From contig CAWGHZ010000006.1 of assembly GCA_963822575.1 (NCBI GenBank), forward strand, positions 310,001 to 374,000: a DNA stretch of 64,000 bases, written 5' to 3'. Under the pieces are notes generated by a model that made no database searches, was not told the origin of the DNA, and saw only the letters and a list, made by a program, of their open reading frames with translations. The translations under genes and the position numbers were made by a program. Shown piece after piece: positions 36,085-45,286 of this stretch. The stretch is from CAWGHZ01 sp963822575. GTDB taxonomy: Bacteria; Pseudomonadota; Alphaproteobacteria; MPNO01; DASWLB01. How positions within the stretch are numbered: the stretch's first letter is position 1; the number at the start of each line of letters is the position of its first letter.

Positions 36085-37580
36085 GACGCCGCCCGGCTCA
36101 GCAGGTCCATGTAGCTGCGCGCCGAGGTCGTCGCCACGGTGGCTTTCGGCAGATAGGGATAGACCGTCAGATCGAGCCGTCGAGGTCGGCGCTCGATACG
36201 GCACAGCACCAGATGCTTCACCGCGTCGAAGCCGATCACGCCACGGCCGATCGCCTCCCTGATCCCGGCGAGAACGTCGTCAGGGCGGTACACCTCCAGC
36301 AACCGCAGGACCTGGACGAACTCCCGCTTGCCGGGCTTGCCCATGCGCGCTTCGAGGAGACGGCGCAACGTCGCGAACTCTTCGGGCAGATCCCATCCGG
36401 CCAGCGGCGCCGCCTGGTCGAGCGCGCCGGTCTTTTGCTCGAGCAAGGCCAGGTAGTGCAGCGGGTCGAACACGAAGTCCTCCCGCTCGTAGGATCGGGC
36501 GTGCCGGGCGATGATGTCGGCGCCGCACGAGATCACAACTTCATCGACATAGCCGCGGATCAGCACCTCGCGATAACCGTAGGCGGTCGGCACCGAGTAG
36601 TCGGTGCCACGATAGCGCACCAGCGACAGCGAACTTACCCGGCCGGCCTTCTTCTCGCAGGCGTCGTACGGCGCCGGCGGCAATGGGTTGAAGGCCGCCA
36701 GGTCCCGCATCAGCCGTTCGCCGATCGTCTCGCCGTGACCGCGCAGCCGATCGCCGAGCCGGCGGCGACAATCGTCGACCAGCTTCTCGTTCAGCCTGTC
36801 GTAGCTTGCCGCCCGCGGCATCGGGACCAGGAAGTTCCGGCGGATGTGGCCAACCAGCCCTTCGACCTTGCCCTTGTCGTTGCCTTTGCCCGGCCGGCCG
36901 AACCGGTCGAGGAAGAGGTAGTGCGATTGCAGCTCGCTGAACACGCGCGTCCGCTGCCGGGTCCCGTCGCCCAGGATCCGCGCCACCGCCAGCGTCGTGT
37001 TGTCATAGAGTATCGAGAGCGGCACCTTGCCGAAGAAGCGGAACGCAGCATTGTGCCCTTCGCAGAACGCCTCCGTCGTCTCCGCCGGATAGGCCTGTAC
37101 GAAGCACGCGTCGCTATGCGGCAGGTCCATCGCGAAGAAGTGGAGCTTCCGTTCCACCCCGTCGATGACCCCCAGAGCTTCGCCGAAGTCCACCTGCGCG
37201 TGGCCCGGATCGTGCCGCAATGGCACGAACACCTCGCGCTGGCGCAGACGGCGGCCGCGCACGTAGTCCTTCACGATCGTAATCCCGCCGCCGTACCCGT
37301 GCTCGTCCCGCAGCCGCTCGAAGATCCGCTTCGCCGTATGACGCTGCTTCGCCGGCCGGCCCTTATCTTCCTCCAGGATTCGATCGATGATGCCCACGAA
37401 CGGGTCCAGCTTGGGCCGCTTCGGCGGCCCATGACGCCGGTAGCCCGGCGGCACCGAGAACGTCAGCATCTTGGCCACCGTCCTCGGGTCTATGCCAAAC
37501 CGCCGCGCCGCCTCCCGACGGCTGATCCCATCGATCTGAACCGCGTAGCGAACCCGACCATATAGATCCACGCCCTTCAT
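36081..37580 (-). CDS. istA: IS21 transposase IstA
   Basis: A 499-residue DDE transposase. It begins with a helix-turn-helix (AVQIDGISRREAARRFGIDP), then the integrase core: GHAQVDFGEALG (first Asp), the LPHSDACFVQAYPAE strand, ILYDNTTLAV (second Asp) and GNDKGKVEGLVGHIRRN (Glu). The C-terminal part matches the usual length. It is upstream of and overlaps istB. Confidence 0.95.
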   Translation of the reverse strand: MKGVDLYGRVRYAVQIDGISRREAARRFGIDPRTVAKMLTFSVPPGYRRHGPPKRPKLDPFVGIIDRILEEDKGRPAKQRHTAKRIFERLRDEHGYGGGITIVKDYVRGRRLRQREVFVPLRHDPGHAQVDFGEALGVIDGVERKLHFFAMDLPHSDACFVQAYPAETTEAFCEGHNAAFRFFGKVPLSILYDNTTLAVARILGDGTRQRTRVFSELQSHYLFLDRFGRPGKGNDKGKVEGLVGHIRRNFLVPMPRAASYDRLNEKLVDDCRRRLGDRLRGHGETIGERLMRDLAAFNPLPPAPYDACEKKAGRVSSLSLVRYRGTDYSVPTAYGYREVLIRGYVDEVVISCGADIIARHARSYEREDFVFDPLHYLALLEQKTGALDQAAPLAGWDLPEEFATLRRLLEARMGKPGKREFVQVLRLLEVYRPDDVLAGIREAIGRGVIGFDAVKHLVLCRIERRPRRLDLTVYPYLPKATVATTSARSYMDLLSRAAS

Positions 37581-38398
37581 CCCCCACCCTCTGCAAAAGA
37601 CGCAAAGGGATACCTGCTGCCGGATTTTTACTCCGGCGCAACCGGACAGACCGGCCGCTTCAGTGAGGGACTTTCGCTCCGGCGCTTACAGCCGCGCGCC
37701 CCGACGACGAGGGCAAGCCGCTCAGAAGCGGCACCGTCGTCTCGATGGTCGCCTCGGAGGCCGAGGACGTGGGCGGGTTCGTCGGCGACGCGTTCTCCCT
37801 GCCACTCCTGCAAGGCGGCACGGTGATCGCCGTCACCGGTTACCTGTTGTGGCTGCAGCCGTTGATCGCGACCTTCGCGGTGATCGTTTACCTGCCGCAA
37901 CTTCTTGCCGTGCCGCGCGGTCAGCACAAGATCAACCGTCTCGCCCGCTACTACGCGCGTCAGGTACGCAAGCTGGGCGACCTGGTGGTCGACACCGCGC
38001 TCGACGGCGCGAGCGGCACGCTCGCCGAGCCCTTCCGGCGCATCGCCACGGTGGCGTACGACGCGCGCGTGCGAATCTATCGGCTCAAGTTCCTCCTCAC
38101 CGCGCTCGGCAACTTCCTCGACGGCGCCGGCCCCCTCGCCATCCTGATGATCGGCGGGCTTCTGGTGATCCACCGCGGCATCGACGCCGGCACGATCGTG
38201 GTGTTCATCTCCGGCTTCCACAAGATCGCCGGGCCGTGGGACGAGCTGGTGAATTACTACCGCGCCGCCTCGAACGCCCAGACCAAGTACGGGCTGATGC
38301 GCGACACGATGCTGGCGTCGGCATGAGGCGCGACGCCGCCGTCCCGGGCGCGGCAGGTTGCGGACCCGGGACAGTCGGACGACGAGGCGGGAAGAGCG

Positions 38399-38535
38399 CT
38401 ACTTGACCGTGAGGACGGCGCAGTTCGCGCGGGCGCTCATCTTGTGCGACACGCTGCCGAGCAGGAGCCCCTTGAACTCGCCGATGCCGCGCGTGCCCAT
38501 GACGACGAGGTCCGCCTTTAGAACGCTTGTCCACC
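38399..38535 (-). pseudogene. universal stress protein (UspA), C-terminal fragment
   Basis: About 42 residues ending at TGA/TCA 38399: ADLVVMGTRGIGEFKGLLLG then SVSHKMSARANCAVLTVK. This is the ATP-binding GxxGxxxxxxGSVS tail of UspA domains. It is joined in frame to integrase sequence at about 38535, so the front two-thirds of the usp gene has been replaced. Confidence 0.75.
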
Positions 38536-39131
38536 CCCTGTGGCTCATTGCAGGGAGGGCGCGGATGGCGACGCAAGGCGAGGTGTCGACGATGCCTCGC
38601 TCGATGCCGAAGCGAAACAACTTCGACAACAGCGAAGCCATGCGGTTCCGCTGCACGGGCGCGCCCCGGTCGGCGATCTTGTCGAGCAGGAGGATCACGT
38701 CGCGCCGGTGAATGCTCTTGGCCTTGCGATGACCCCAGACGGCCGAACGTCCCGGTCGAGCATGCGCTTGTCCTCGGCAGCGGTGCGCTTCCTGATGGCG
38801 TGCCGGGCCAAATATTCGTCGATCAGCTCTGCGACCGTCTCTGCCGCCCGCTCAGCGCGGCGCTGGGCCACGTTCTCAGCGCCAGGGTCTTGCCATGCTC
38901 CAGCGCCTCGTGGGCCTTCCCTGCTCGCGTGTGGGCCGCGGCTAGGCTGACCGCCGGGTAGGTGCCGAGTGTCATTCGGCGCGCCCGCCCATCGAAGCGG
39001 TACATGAGCACCCAGACCTTGCGGCCGGACGGCGAAACGCGGATGCCGAGGCCGGACCTGCCATCCTCCCATACCTCGTATCGCTCGGCGCGTTTCTTCA
39101 GCGCCTCGACGGATGGCTTCGTGAACCGCAT
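38536..39131 (-). pseudogene. P4-type tyrosine integrase remnant (DUF4102 N-terminus)
   Basis: From ATG 39131: MRFTKPSVEALKKRAERYEV, then GRSGLGIRVSPSGRKVWVLM and RMTLGTYPAVSLAAA, the DUF4102 arm-binding domain of P4-like integrases. Two single-base losses (near 38893 and 38750) shift the frame; in the other frames follow TVAELIDEYLARHAIRKRTA (SAM-like core-binding domain) and VILLLDKIADRGAPVQRNRM with FRFGIERGIVDTSPC. The catalytic Arg-His-Tyr portion is absent because the sequence switches to a UspA tail. It sits just inside the right direct repeat of the island. Confidence 0.82.
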
Positions 39132-39160
39132 GGGCACCCCGCTCGTGCCGGCGATGGGTC

Positions 39161-39197
39161 CGCTACCCGCCGCTACCCGAAGGCTATACGGGTAGCG
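39161..39197. repeat. arm-type repeats upstream of the integrase
   Basis: CGCTACCCG occurs at 39161-39169 and 39171-39179 and its reverse complement CGGGTAGCG at 39189-39197, 30 bp before the integrase start. Another CGGGTAGCG lies near the left island end (27770-27778). They may be integrase or excisionase sites. Confidence 0.5.
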
Positions 39198-39310
39198 ATT
39201 TAAGCGTCATAGCGAGTCACGTCAACGCAGCGAGTGCCCCAACTTGTTTCGGTAAAACGGGCGCTTTTTAGGGTCGGCCATGTGCCGCGCAGTGACAGGA
39301 CGTGACGTTA

Positions 39311-39332
39311 CCGCCTGACCCTCCCTCAGGCG
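39311..39332. other. putative attR (22-bp direct repeat, right copy)
   Basis: Identical to 27659-27680 over 22 bp; identity stops sharply on both sides. It includes a 7-bp stem (CGCCTGA/TCAGGCG). Confidence 0.65.
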
Positions 39333-39344
39333 CAGCGACACCGG

Positions 39345-39368
39345 AAGGGCGGCAGAGATGCCGCCCTT
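39345..39368. terminator. bidirectional hairpin terminator
   Basis: AAGGGCGGC and GCCGCCCTT form a 9-bp stem with a six-base loop, with T/A bases at its edges in both directions. It lies 12 bp beyond the adenylate cyclase stop and, before island insertion, would also have followed the small protein gene. Confidence 0.65.
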
Positions 39369-39380
39369 TCGCGTTGCGGC

Positions 39381-40667
39381 CTACCCCAGCCGCCACACCG
39401 CGATCGGCTGGGCGTAGCCCTTGACCTCCGCCGATAGCCGCTCGGCGTCGCCGCGGTCCGGGCCGAGCGTCTGGACGACCGCGTCGGAGACCAGCAGCCG
39501 CGAGCCGAACTCCTTGTTGAGCTGCTCGATGCGCGCGGCGAGGTTCACGATATCGCCGATGACCGTGAACTCCTTCCGCCGCGGCGAGCCGATGTTGCCC
39601 GTCACCGCAACGCCCGCGTGAATGCCGATGCCGACGCGGAGCCGGTCCTCGCCCCCCGTCGCGCGCCGGTCGATCTCGGCCAGGATGTCGCGCGCCGCCG
39701 CGACGGCGTGGCCGGCCGCGCCCGGGTCCGAGAGCGGCGCGCCGAACGTCGCCATGAACCCGTCGCCCAGGAACTTGATGATGATCCCCTGGTGGCGGTC
39801 GACCGCCTCGATCATGAAGGCGAAGGCGCGGTTGAGGAAATCCACCACCTCGACCGGCGGACGCGCGCGCGCGAAGGCGGTGAAGTCGCGGAAATCGAGG
39901 AACATTACGCAGACCTGTCGCGCCTCGCCCTCGGTGCCCACGCTGGTGTCGAGCAGCCGGTCGACCACCGCGGGCGAGACGTGCTGGCCGAACAGGTTGG
40001 TGACCCGGTCGCGCTCCGCGGCCGCCTCGAGGACGCGCACCAGATTGGCGCGGAGCCGCATGGCGACGACGCCGGCGATCAGTCCCGCCAGCAGCATCAC
40101 CACGGCCCGGCTCGCGTGATAGAGCGGCGAGTCGACCGCCGCGTCCGCCGCGAAGGACAGCGGCAGCAGGTAGGCGGCCACCGCCATGTATTCCACCGCA
40201 GCGACCGTGCCGGTCAGCATCGGCAGCGCGAAGTTGAGGCGCAAGGTCGCGGCCAGGATGAAGATGAAATAGAGAAACGCGGGCCAGCCGCCGAACACGA
40301 TCGAGGGCTCGGCATAATGGCTGGCGACCAGCAGGATGACCGACGGTAGGCTCGTCTCGACGATGGCGTTGCCGTAGGGCGCCGGGTGCGGCGGTGTGCG
40401 CCCGCGTGCGGCGAACCACGAGAGCCCCGCGAGGAAGGCGCATTCGTAGAGAACGAACGGCCCGATGAGGTAGATCGGAAGCCACGGCGAGATCGGCCTC
40501 GTCGCGAAGCGCAGGAAGGCGTCGTGGCCGAAATGGAGCGCGAGGGTCACGAGGACGGCGAGCGCACCCAGCGTGACCGCCATGACGCGCGCCCGGCGAA
40601 TCTCGCTCGCCAGGATCTCGCGCGCCATCGCGCGCTCGAAGCCGGCCTCCGAGTCGATCTCGCTCAT
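39381..40667 (-). CDS. membrane-anchored class III adenylate/guanylate cyclase
   Basis: A 428-residue protein. About six hydrophobic helices (residues 30-225) form the N-terminal sensor/anchor, followed by a class III catalytic domain: VCVMFLDFRDFTAF (first metal Asp), IIIKFLGDGFMATFGAPL (second Asp), LRVGIGIHAGVAVTGNIGS and FTVIGDIVNLAARIEQL. All key metal positions are present, so it should make cAMP (or cGMP). ATG 40667 lies 19 bp after the prpE stop, so the two are probably co-transcribed. Confidence 0.86.
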   Translation of the reverse strand: MSEIDSEAGFERAMAREILASEIRRARVMAVTLGALAVLVTLALHFGHDAFLRFATRPISPWLPIYLIGPFVLYECAFLAGLSWFAARGRTPPHPAPYGNAIVETSLPSVILLVASHYAEPSIVFGGWPAFLYFIFILAATLRLNFALPMLTGTVAAVEYMAVAAYLLPLSFAADAAVDSPLYHASRAVVMLLAGLIAGVVAMRLRANLVRVLEAAAERDRVTNLFGQHVSPAVVDRLLDTSVGTEGEARQVCVMFLDFRDFTAFARARPPVEVVDFLNRAFAFMIEAVDRHQGIIIKFLGDGFMATFGAPLSDPGAAGHAVAAARDILAEIDRRATGGEDRLRVGIGIHAGVAVTGNIGSPRRKEFTVIGDIVNLAARIEQLNKEFGSRLLVSDAVVQTLGPDRGDAERLSAEVKGYAQPIAVWRLG

Positions 40668-40686
40668 GGCGGCGCAGCCGGAGCGG

Positions 40687-42600
40687 TCAGCTCTTCCCCA
40701 CCCCCTTCTTGGCGTAGCCGAGCGCGCCGAGCGCCTGCGCGATCTCGTCGAGGATGGCGGGGTCGTCGATGGTGGCGGGCATGCGCCACGCCTCGCCGTC
40801 GGCGATCTTCTGCATGGTGCCGCGCAGGATCTTGCCCGAGCGCGTCTTAGGCAGGCGCGCCACCACCGTGCCGGCGCGGAAGGACGCGACCGGTCCGATC
40901 TCATCGCGCACGCGCCCGACCACCTCCTTGACGATGGCATCGTGCGGCCGGTCGGTGCCAGCCTTGAGCACCAGGAACCCGAGCGGCACCTGGCCCTTGA
41001 TCGCGTCGGCGACGCCGATCACCGCGCATTCGGCGACATCGGGATGGGCGGCCAGCACCTCCTCCATCGCGCCGGTGGAAAGCCGGTGGCCGGCGACGTT
41101 GATCACGTCGTCGGTGCGCCCCATGACGAAGACGTAGCCGTCCTCGTCGATATGGCCGGCATCGGCGGTCTTGTAATAGCCGGGAAGCTCCGCGAGGTAG
41201 GACTGCACGAACCGGTCGTCGGCATTCCAGAGGGTCGGCAGGCACCCGGGCGGCAGCGGCAGCTTGATGGCGAGCGCGCCGGTCGTGCCGCGCTTCGCCT
41301 CCTTCCCCTGCTCGTCGAGCACGCGCACGTCATATCCCGGCACCGGCTTGGTCGGCGATCCGTACTTCACCGGCAGCCGCCCGAGCCCGACGCAGTTGGC
41401 GCAGATCGCCCAGCCGGTCTCGGTCTGCCACCAGTGGTCGATCACCGGGCGCTTCAGCTTCTCCTCCGCCCACTTGATGGTCTCGGGATCGGCATGCTCG
41501 CCGGCGAGGAAGAGGGTCTCGAAATTCGTCAAGTCGTAGCGCGCGATGTGATGACCCTCGGGGTCGTCGCGGCGGATGGCGCGGAACGCGGTCGGCGCGG
41601 TGAACATGGCGCGCACCTTGTGCTCCGCGATCACCCGCCAGAACGCGCCGGCGTCGGGCGTGCCGACGGGCTTCCCTTCGTAGAGGATCGTCGTGTTGCC
41701 GTTGAACAAAGGCGCATAGACGATATAGGAGTGGCCGACCACCCAGCCGATGTCGGACGCGGCCCAGTACACGTCGCCCGGGTCCATGCCGTAGACGTTC
41801 TTCATCGACCATTTGAGCGCGACGATGTGGCCCCCGTTGTCGCGCACCACGCCCTTGGGCACGCCGGTCGTGCCCGAGGTGTAGAGGATGTAGAGCGGAT
41901 CGGTCGCGGCGACCGGCACGCAGTCCACCGGCGTCGCGTGCGCCACCGCGTCGTGCCAGTCGAGGTCGCGGCCGGACACCAGATCGCACCTGCCCTCGTC
42001 GCGCTGCAGAACGACGCAGCGTTGGGGCTTGTGCTTCGCCATCTCGATCGCGCGGTCGAGAAGCGGCTTGTAGGCGACGATGCGGCCGGGCTCGATGCCG
42101 CAGGAGCCGGCGAGGATCGCCTTGGGCTTCGCGTCGTCGATGCGCACCGCGAGTTCGTGCGCGGCGAAGCCGCCGAACACCACCGAATGGATCGCGCCGA
42201 TGCGGGCGCAGGCGAGCATGCCGATCACCGCCTCGGGCACCATCGGCATGTAGATCACCACGCGGTCGCCCTGGGCGACGCCGAGTCCGACGAGCATGCC
42301 GGCGGTGCGCGCGACCTCGTCCTTCAGCGCGCGGAAGCTATAGCTGCGCTTGGTGCCGGTGACGGGCGAATCGTAGATCAGGGCCGGCTGGTCGGCGCGT
42401 CCCTCGGACAAATGGCGATCGATCGCCTCGTAGCACGTGTTGACCTCACCACCCACGAACCAGCGCGCGGAGAGCGGGTTCGACCGGTCAAGCACCTGGT
42501 CGCAGCGGCGGAACCAGTGCACGTCCTCCGCCGCCTCGGCCCAGAACCCTTCGGGATCGGCGAGCGAGCGGCGGTAGGCCGCATCGTATCGGCTGGTCAT
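40687..42600 (-). CDS. prpE: propionyl-CoA synthetase (acetyl-CoA synthetase family)
   Basis: A 637-residue AMP-forming acyl-CoA synthetase. The N-terminus (YDAAYRRSLADPEGFWAEAA) is the ACAS_N domain in the PrpE/ACSS3 style; then YILYTSGTTGVPKGVV (P-loop), WWQTETGWAI, and the C-terminal hinge/acetylation motif LPKTRSGKILRGTMQ whose Lys is the usual Pat target. Its best assignment is propionate-CoA ligase rather than Acs because of the N-terminal pattern; acetate use cannot be ruled out. RBS: GGAGGACAC just before ATG 42600. Confidence 0.85.
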   Translation of the reverse strand: MTSRYDAAYRRSLADPEGFWAEAAEDVHWFRRCDQVLDRSNPLSARWFVGGEVNTCYEAIDRHLSEGRADQPALIYDSPVTGTKRSYSFRALKDEVARTAGMLVGLGVAQGDRVVIYMPMVPEAVIGMLACARIGAIHSVVFGGFAAHELAVRIDDAKPKAILAGSCGIEPGRIVAYKPLLDRAIEMAKHKPQRCVVLQRDEGRCDLVSGRDLDWHDAVAHATPVDCVPVAATDPLYILYTSGTTGVPKGVVRDNGGHIVALKWSMKNVYGMDPGDVYWAASDIGWVVGHSYIVYAPLFNGNTTILYEGKPVGTPDAGAFWRVIAEHKVRAMFTAPTAFRAIRRDDPEGHHIARYDLTNFETLFLAGEHADPETIKWAEEKLKRPVIDHWWQTETGWAICANCVGLGRLPVKYGSPTKPVPGYDVRVLDEQGKEAKRGTTGALAIKLPLPPGCLPTLWNADDRFVQSYLAELPGYYKTADAGHIDEDGYVFVMGRTDDVINVAGHRLSTGAMEEVLAAHPDVAECAVIGVADAIKGQVPLGFLVLKAGTDRPHDAIVKEVVGRVRDEIGPVASFRAGTVVARLPKTRSGKILRGTMQKIADGEAWRMPATIDDPAILDEIAQALGALGYAKKGVGKS

Positions 42601-42648
42601 GTGTCCTCCCCCGCCCGCGTGGCACCGAGCGCACGAGGGACTGTGGCG

Positions 42649-42665
42649 CAGGGCGCTGCGCCCTG
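42649..42665 (-). terminator. hairpin between DUF465 gene and prpE
   Basis: A perfect 7-bp stem with a 3-base loop (CAGGGCG CTG CGCCCTG) in the 106-bp gap. There is no T-tract, so its function is uncertain. Confidence 0.35.
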
Positions 42666-42706
42666 TAAAGCCGCGTGCGCCGGCGGGCCCGGCGCGGGCC
42701 GGTCGG

Positions 42707-42874
42707 TCAGGCCGGGGCGAGGCGGCTCAGCTCGTCCTTGATGCGAAGCTTCTGCTTTTTGAGGCCGGCGACCAGCGAGTCGTCCGGCTGCGGTCGGGCA
42801 TTTTCCTGTGCGATCAGCGTTTCGAGCTCGGCGTGCTTCGACTTGAGCGACTCGATGCGATCGTCGAGGGCCAT
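42707..42874 (-). CDS. DUF465 (YdcH) family protein
   Basis: A 55-residue helical-hairpin protein, MALDDRIESLKSKHAELETL to the end, with the conserved KLRIKDELSRL pattern (LKKQKLRIKDELSRLAP). ATG 42874 has GGAGG eight bases upstream. A second member is at 45071. Function unknown; these small coiled coils are common in alphaproteobacteria. Confidence 0.85.
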   Translation of the reverse strand: MALDDRIESLKSKHAELETLIAQENARPQPDDSLVAGLKKQKLRIKDELSRLAPA

Positions 42875-43147
42875 CAGGTACCTCCTTCGGATTGCCATCG
42901 GTACCCCTGAAATCTACCCCTCCCCGGCCCCCTTGCCAAGCCGATGGCCGGGCGGCGAGGCGGCCTCGTTGCAATGGCACGTCCCGCACCATCACCCTCG
43001 CGGTCGCCCCGGCCACGGCGCCCGTAGCGGCGAGAGCCGGGGCCCATCATTGCCGCGCTTCGGACCTCGGAAACATGGATCCGTTGGCGCCGCACGCTTG
43101 GCGCGCGACCAGGCCGGGATGACAAGATTGGCCGGAACCGCCTGCCC

Positions 43148-43717
43148 CTACCGCCCGAGCCCGCCGACCAGTTGGGCGAGCTTCTCGGCGGGGACATCGG
43201 CGAACACCGCGCCGAGCAGCGTCGCGCAGGCCGTGGCGTCGTCGGGCCCGGGCTTGACGCCGAGCGCCGCGAAATAGTCCGTGAGGTTGGCGACGGCGTC
43301 GCCGGCCTTGGCCTCGCCCGACGCGCCCGCGCGCGCGGGCAGGTCGACCGCCTGGCCGAGCGTCACGATCTCCGCCCGCTCGCAGTCGATCTCCACCTCC
43401 AGAAGGCGCCGGCGCAAACTGTCGGAGATGCCCTTGTCGATCGGCGGCACGCCCGGGCGCATCAGCCGGCGCACGGCGCGCAGCGCCTGCACCACGTCCC
43501 GGTTCCAGGCGCGCGCCGCCTCGATCATCCGCGTCGCGCCCGCGGCGCCCAGCTTGCCGCGGCCCGACTGCGCCACCCAACAGCAGAACAACAGGCAGTT
43601 CACGTCCAACCCGTGGCGGTCCTGCAGCCCGATCACGGCATCGCCGACGCCCTTGGCCTCGTGGACGGGCAGCGCAAAATCCCAGAACGGGTGGGCGGGA
43701 AACTCGGTGGTCGCCAT
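43148..43717 (-). CDS. TIGR02444 family protein
   Basis: A 189-residue protein with the family opening HPFWDFALPVHEAKGVGDAV and LQDRHGLDVNCLLFCCWVAQ, then WNRDVVQALRAVRRLM. The function of the family is unknown. ATG 43717 has GGAG upstream. It stands alone between the 273-bp gap after DUF465 and the phosphofructokinase gene. Confidence 0.85.
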   Translation of the reverse strand: MATTEFPAHPFWDFALPVHEAKGVGDAVIGLQDRHGLDVNCLLFCCWVAQSGRGKLGAAGATRMIEAARAWNRDVVQALRAVRRLMRPGVPPIDKGISDSLRRRLLEVEIDCERAEIVTLGQAVDLPARAGASGEAKAGDAVANLTDYFAALGVKPGPDDATACATLLGAVFADVPAEKLAQLVGGLGR

Positions 43718-43867
43718 GTCGGCTCCTTCTTGGGGTTTGGAACGAAATCCTTTTCGGTGCCGGCCCGCTCCCGCGCCCGGCCAGCCATACCAGCATGACC
43801 AGCATGCTGTCGTTGGGTGGCCGGGCGGGGCAGCGGGCCGGTGCGTCTCCGCGCGAGCGGAATTTAC

Positions 43868-44962
<1,095 letters not shown>

Positions 44963-45070
44963 GGCTCGATCCTCTCGGCCGTCGCCTTTGGCGACTCTTC
45001 CCAATTCCCCCGCGCTGCGCAACGCGCCGCAGCGCGCGAATTCTGCTATGCTAGACAAAGGAGCGGGACC

Positions 45071-45286
45071 ATGGCCGATTCGGGCTCGGACGATCAGGCG
45101 GCGCTGCGCCAGAAGCTCGCCAACCTCACCAGCGAGCATCGCGACCTCGATGACGTGATCGCTCGCGTCACCGAGAACGCGCCGTACGACCAGCTCCAGG
45201 TGCAGCGCCTCAAGAAGCGCAAGCTCGCCCTCAAGGACCAGATCGCGCGGATCGAAAGCCGGCTGGTCCCCGACATCATCGCATGA
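45071..45286 (+). CDS. DUF465 (YdcH) family protein
   Basis: A 71-residue protein with a longer N-terminus than the 42707 copy; HRDLDDVIARVTENAPYDQL then VQRLKKRKLALKDQIARIES define the family. GGAGCGGGACC precedes ATG 45071. Its stop overlaps the SemiSWEET start (ATGA), so the two are coupled. Confidence 0.85.
   Translation: MADSGSDDQAALRQKLANLTSEHRDLDDVIARVTENAPYDQLQVQRLKKRKLALKDQIARIESRLVPDIIA

Larger units (their letters stand above)
35192..37690 (-). mobile_element. complete IS21-family insertion sequence (2499 bp)
   Basis: The left end starts TGTCAACGCCGGAGTAAAAA and the right end, read inwards, TGTAAGCGCCGGAGCGAAAG. Inner copies of the CGCCGGAGTAAAAAT repeat occur near both ends (about 35227-35245 and 37624-37640), as is typical of IS21. 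Flanks carry a 6-bp duplication GCCGCG (35186-35191 and 37691-37696). It holds istA and istB, overlapping by 4 nt. Everything looks intact, so the insertion is recent and could be active. Confidence 0.92.
34877..38326 (+). pseudogene. NBD-less ABC-transporter membrane-domain protein interrupted by IS21
   Basis: 105 codons (34877-35191) and 210 codons (37697-38326) form one continuous 314-residue protein if IS21 and one 6-bp target copy are removed; the junction reads GPMLAAA-RPDDEGKPLRSG. It has the ABC exporter transmembrane fold: LPICVLTVFVVLLTMAPLEL, RLVEDTTRRLREAIYSRI, a long-helix GDLVVDTALDGASGTLAEPF and LMIGGLLVIHRGIDAGTIVV. There is no ATPase domain before the TGA at 38326. Its role is unknown; the insertion inactivates it. 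Confidence 0.82.
27659..39332. mobile_element. putative decayed genomic island (11.6 kb)
   Basis: The region lies between two perfect 22-bp direct repeats, carries a tyrosine-integrase remnant about 180 bp inside the right repeat, and has CGGGTAGCG motifs near both ends (27770-27778; 39161-39197), as expected for arm sites. Its contents are fragmentary genes and three types of IS material, unlike the dense neighbouring chromosome. Joining the outer flanks would place the terminator hairpin 39345-39368 directly behind the small protein gene. Confidence 0.6.

Noticed and set aside
43041..43140. Possible small gene or RNA between DUF465 and the TIGR02444 gene
   Set aside because: No start/RBS pair or stable RNA fold is evident; it resembles ordinary intergenic repeat-like sequence.
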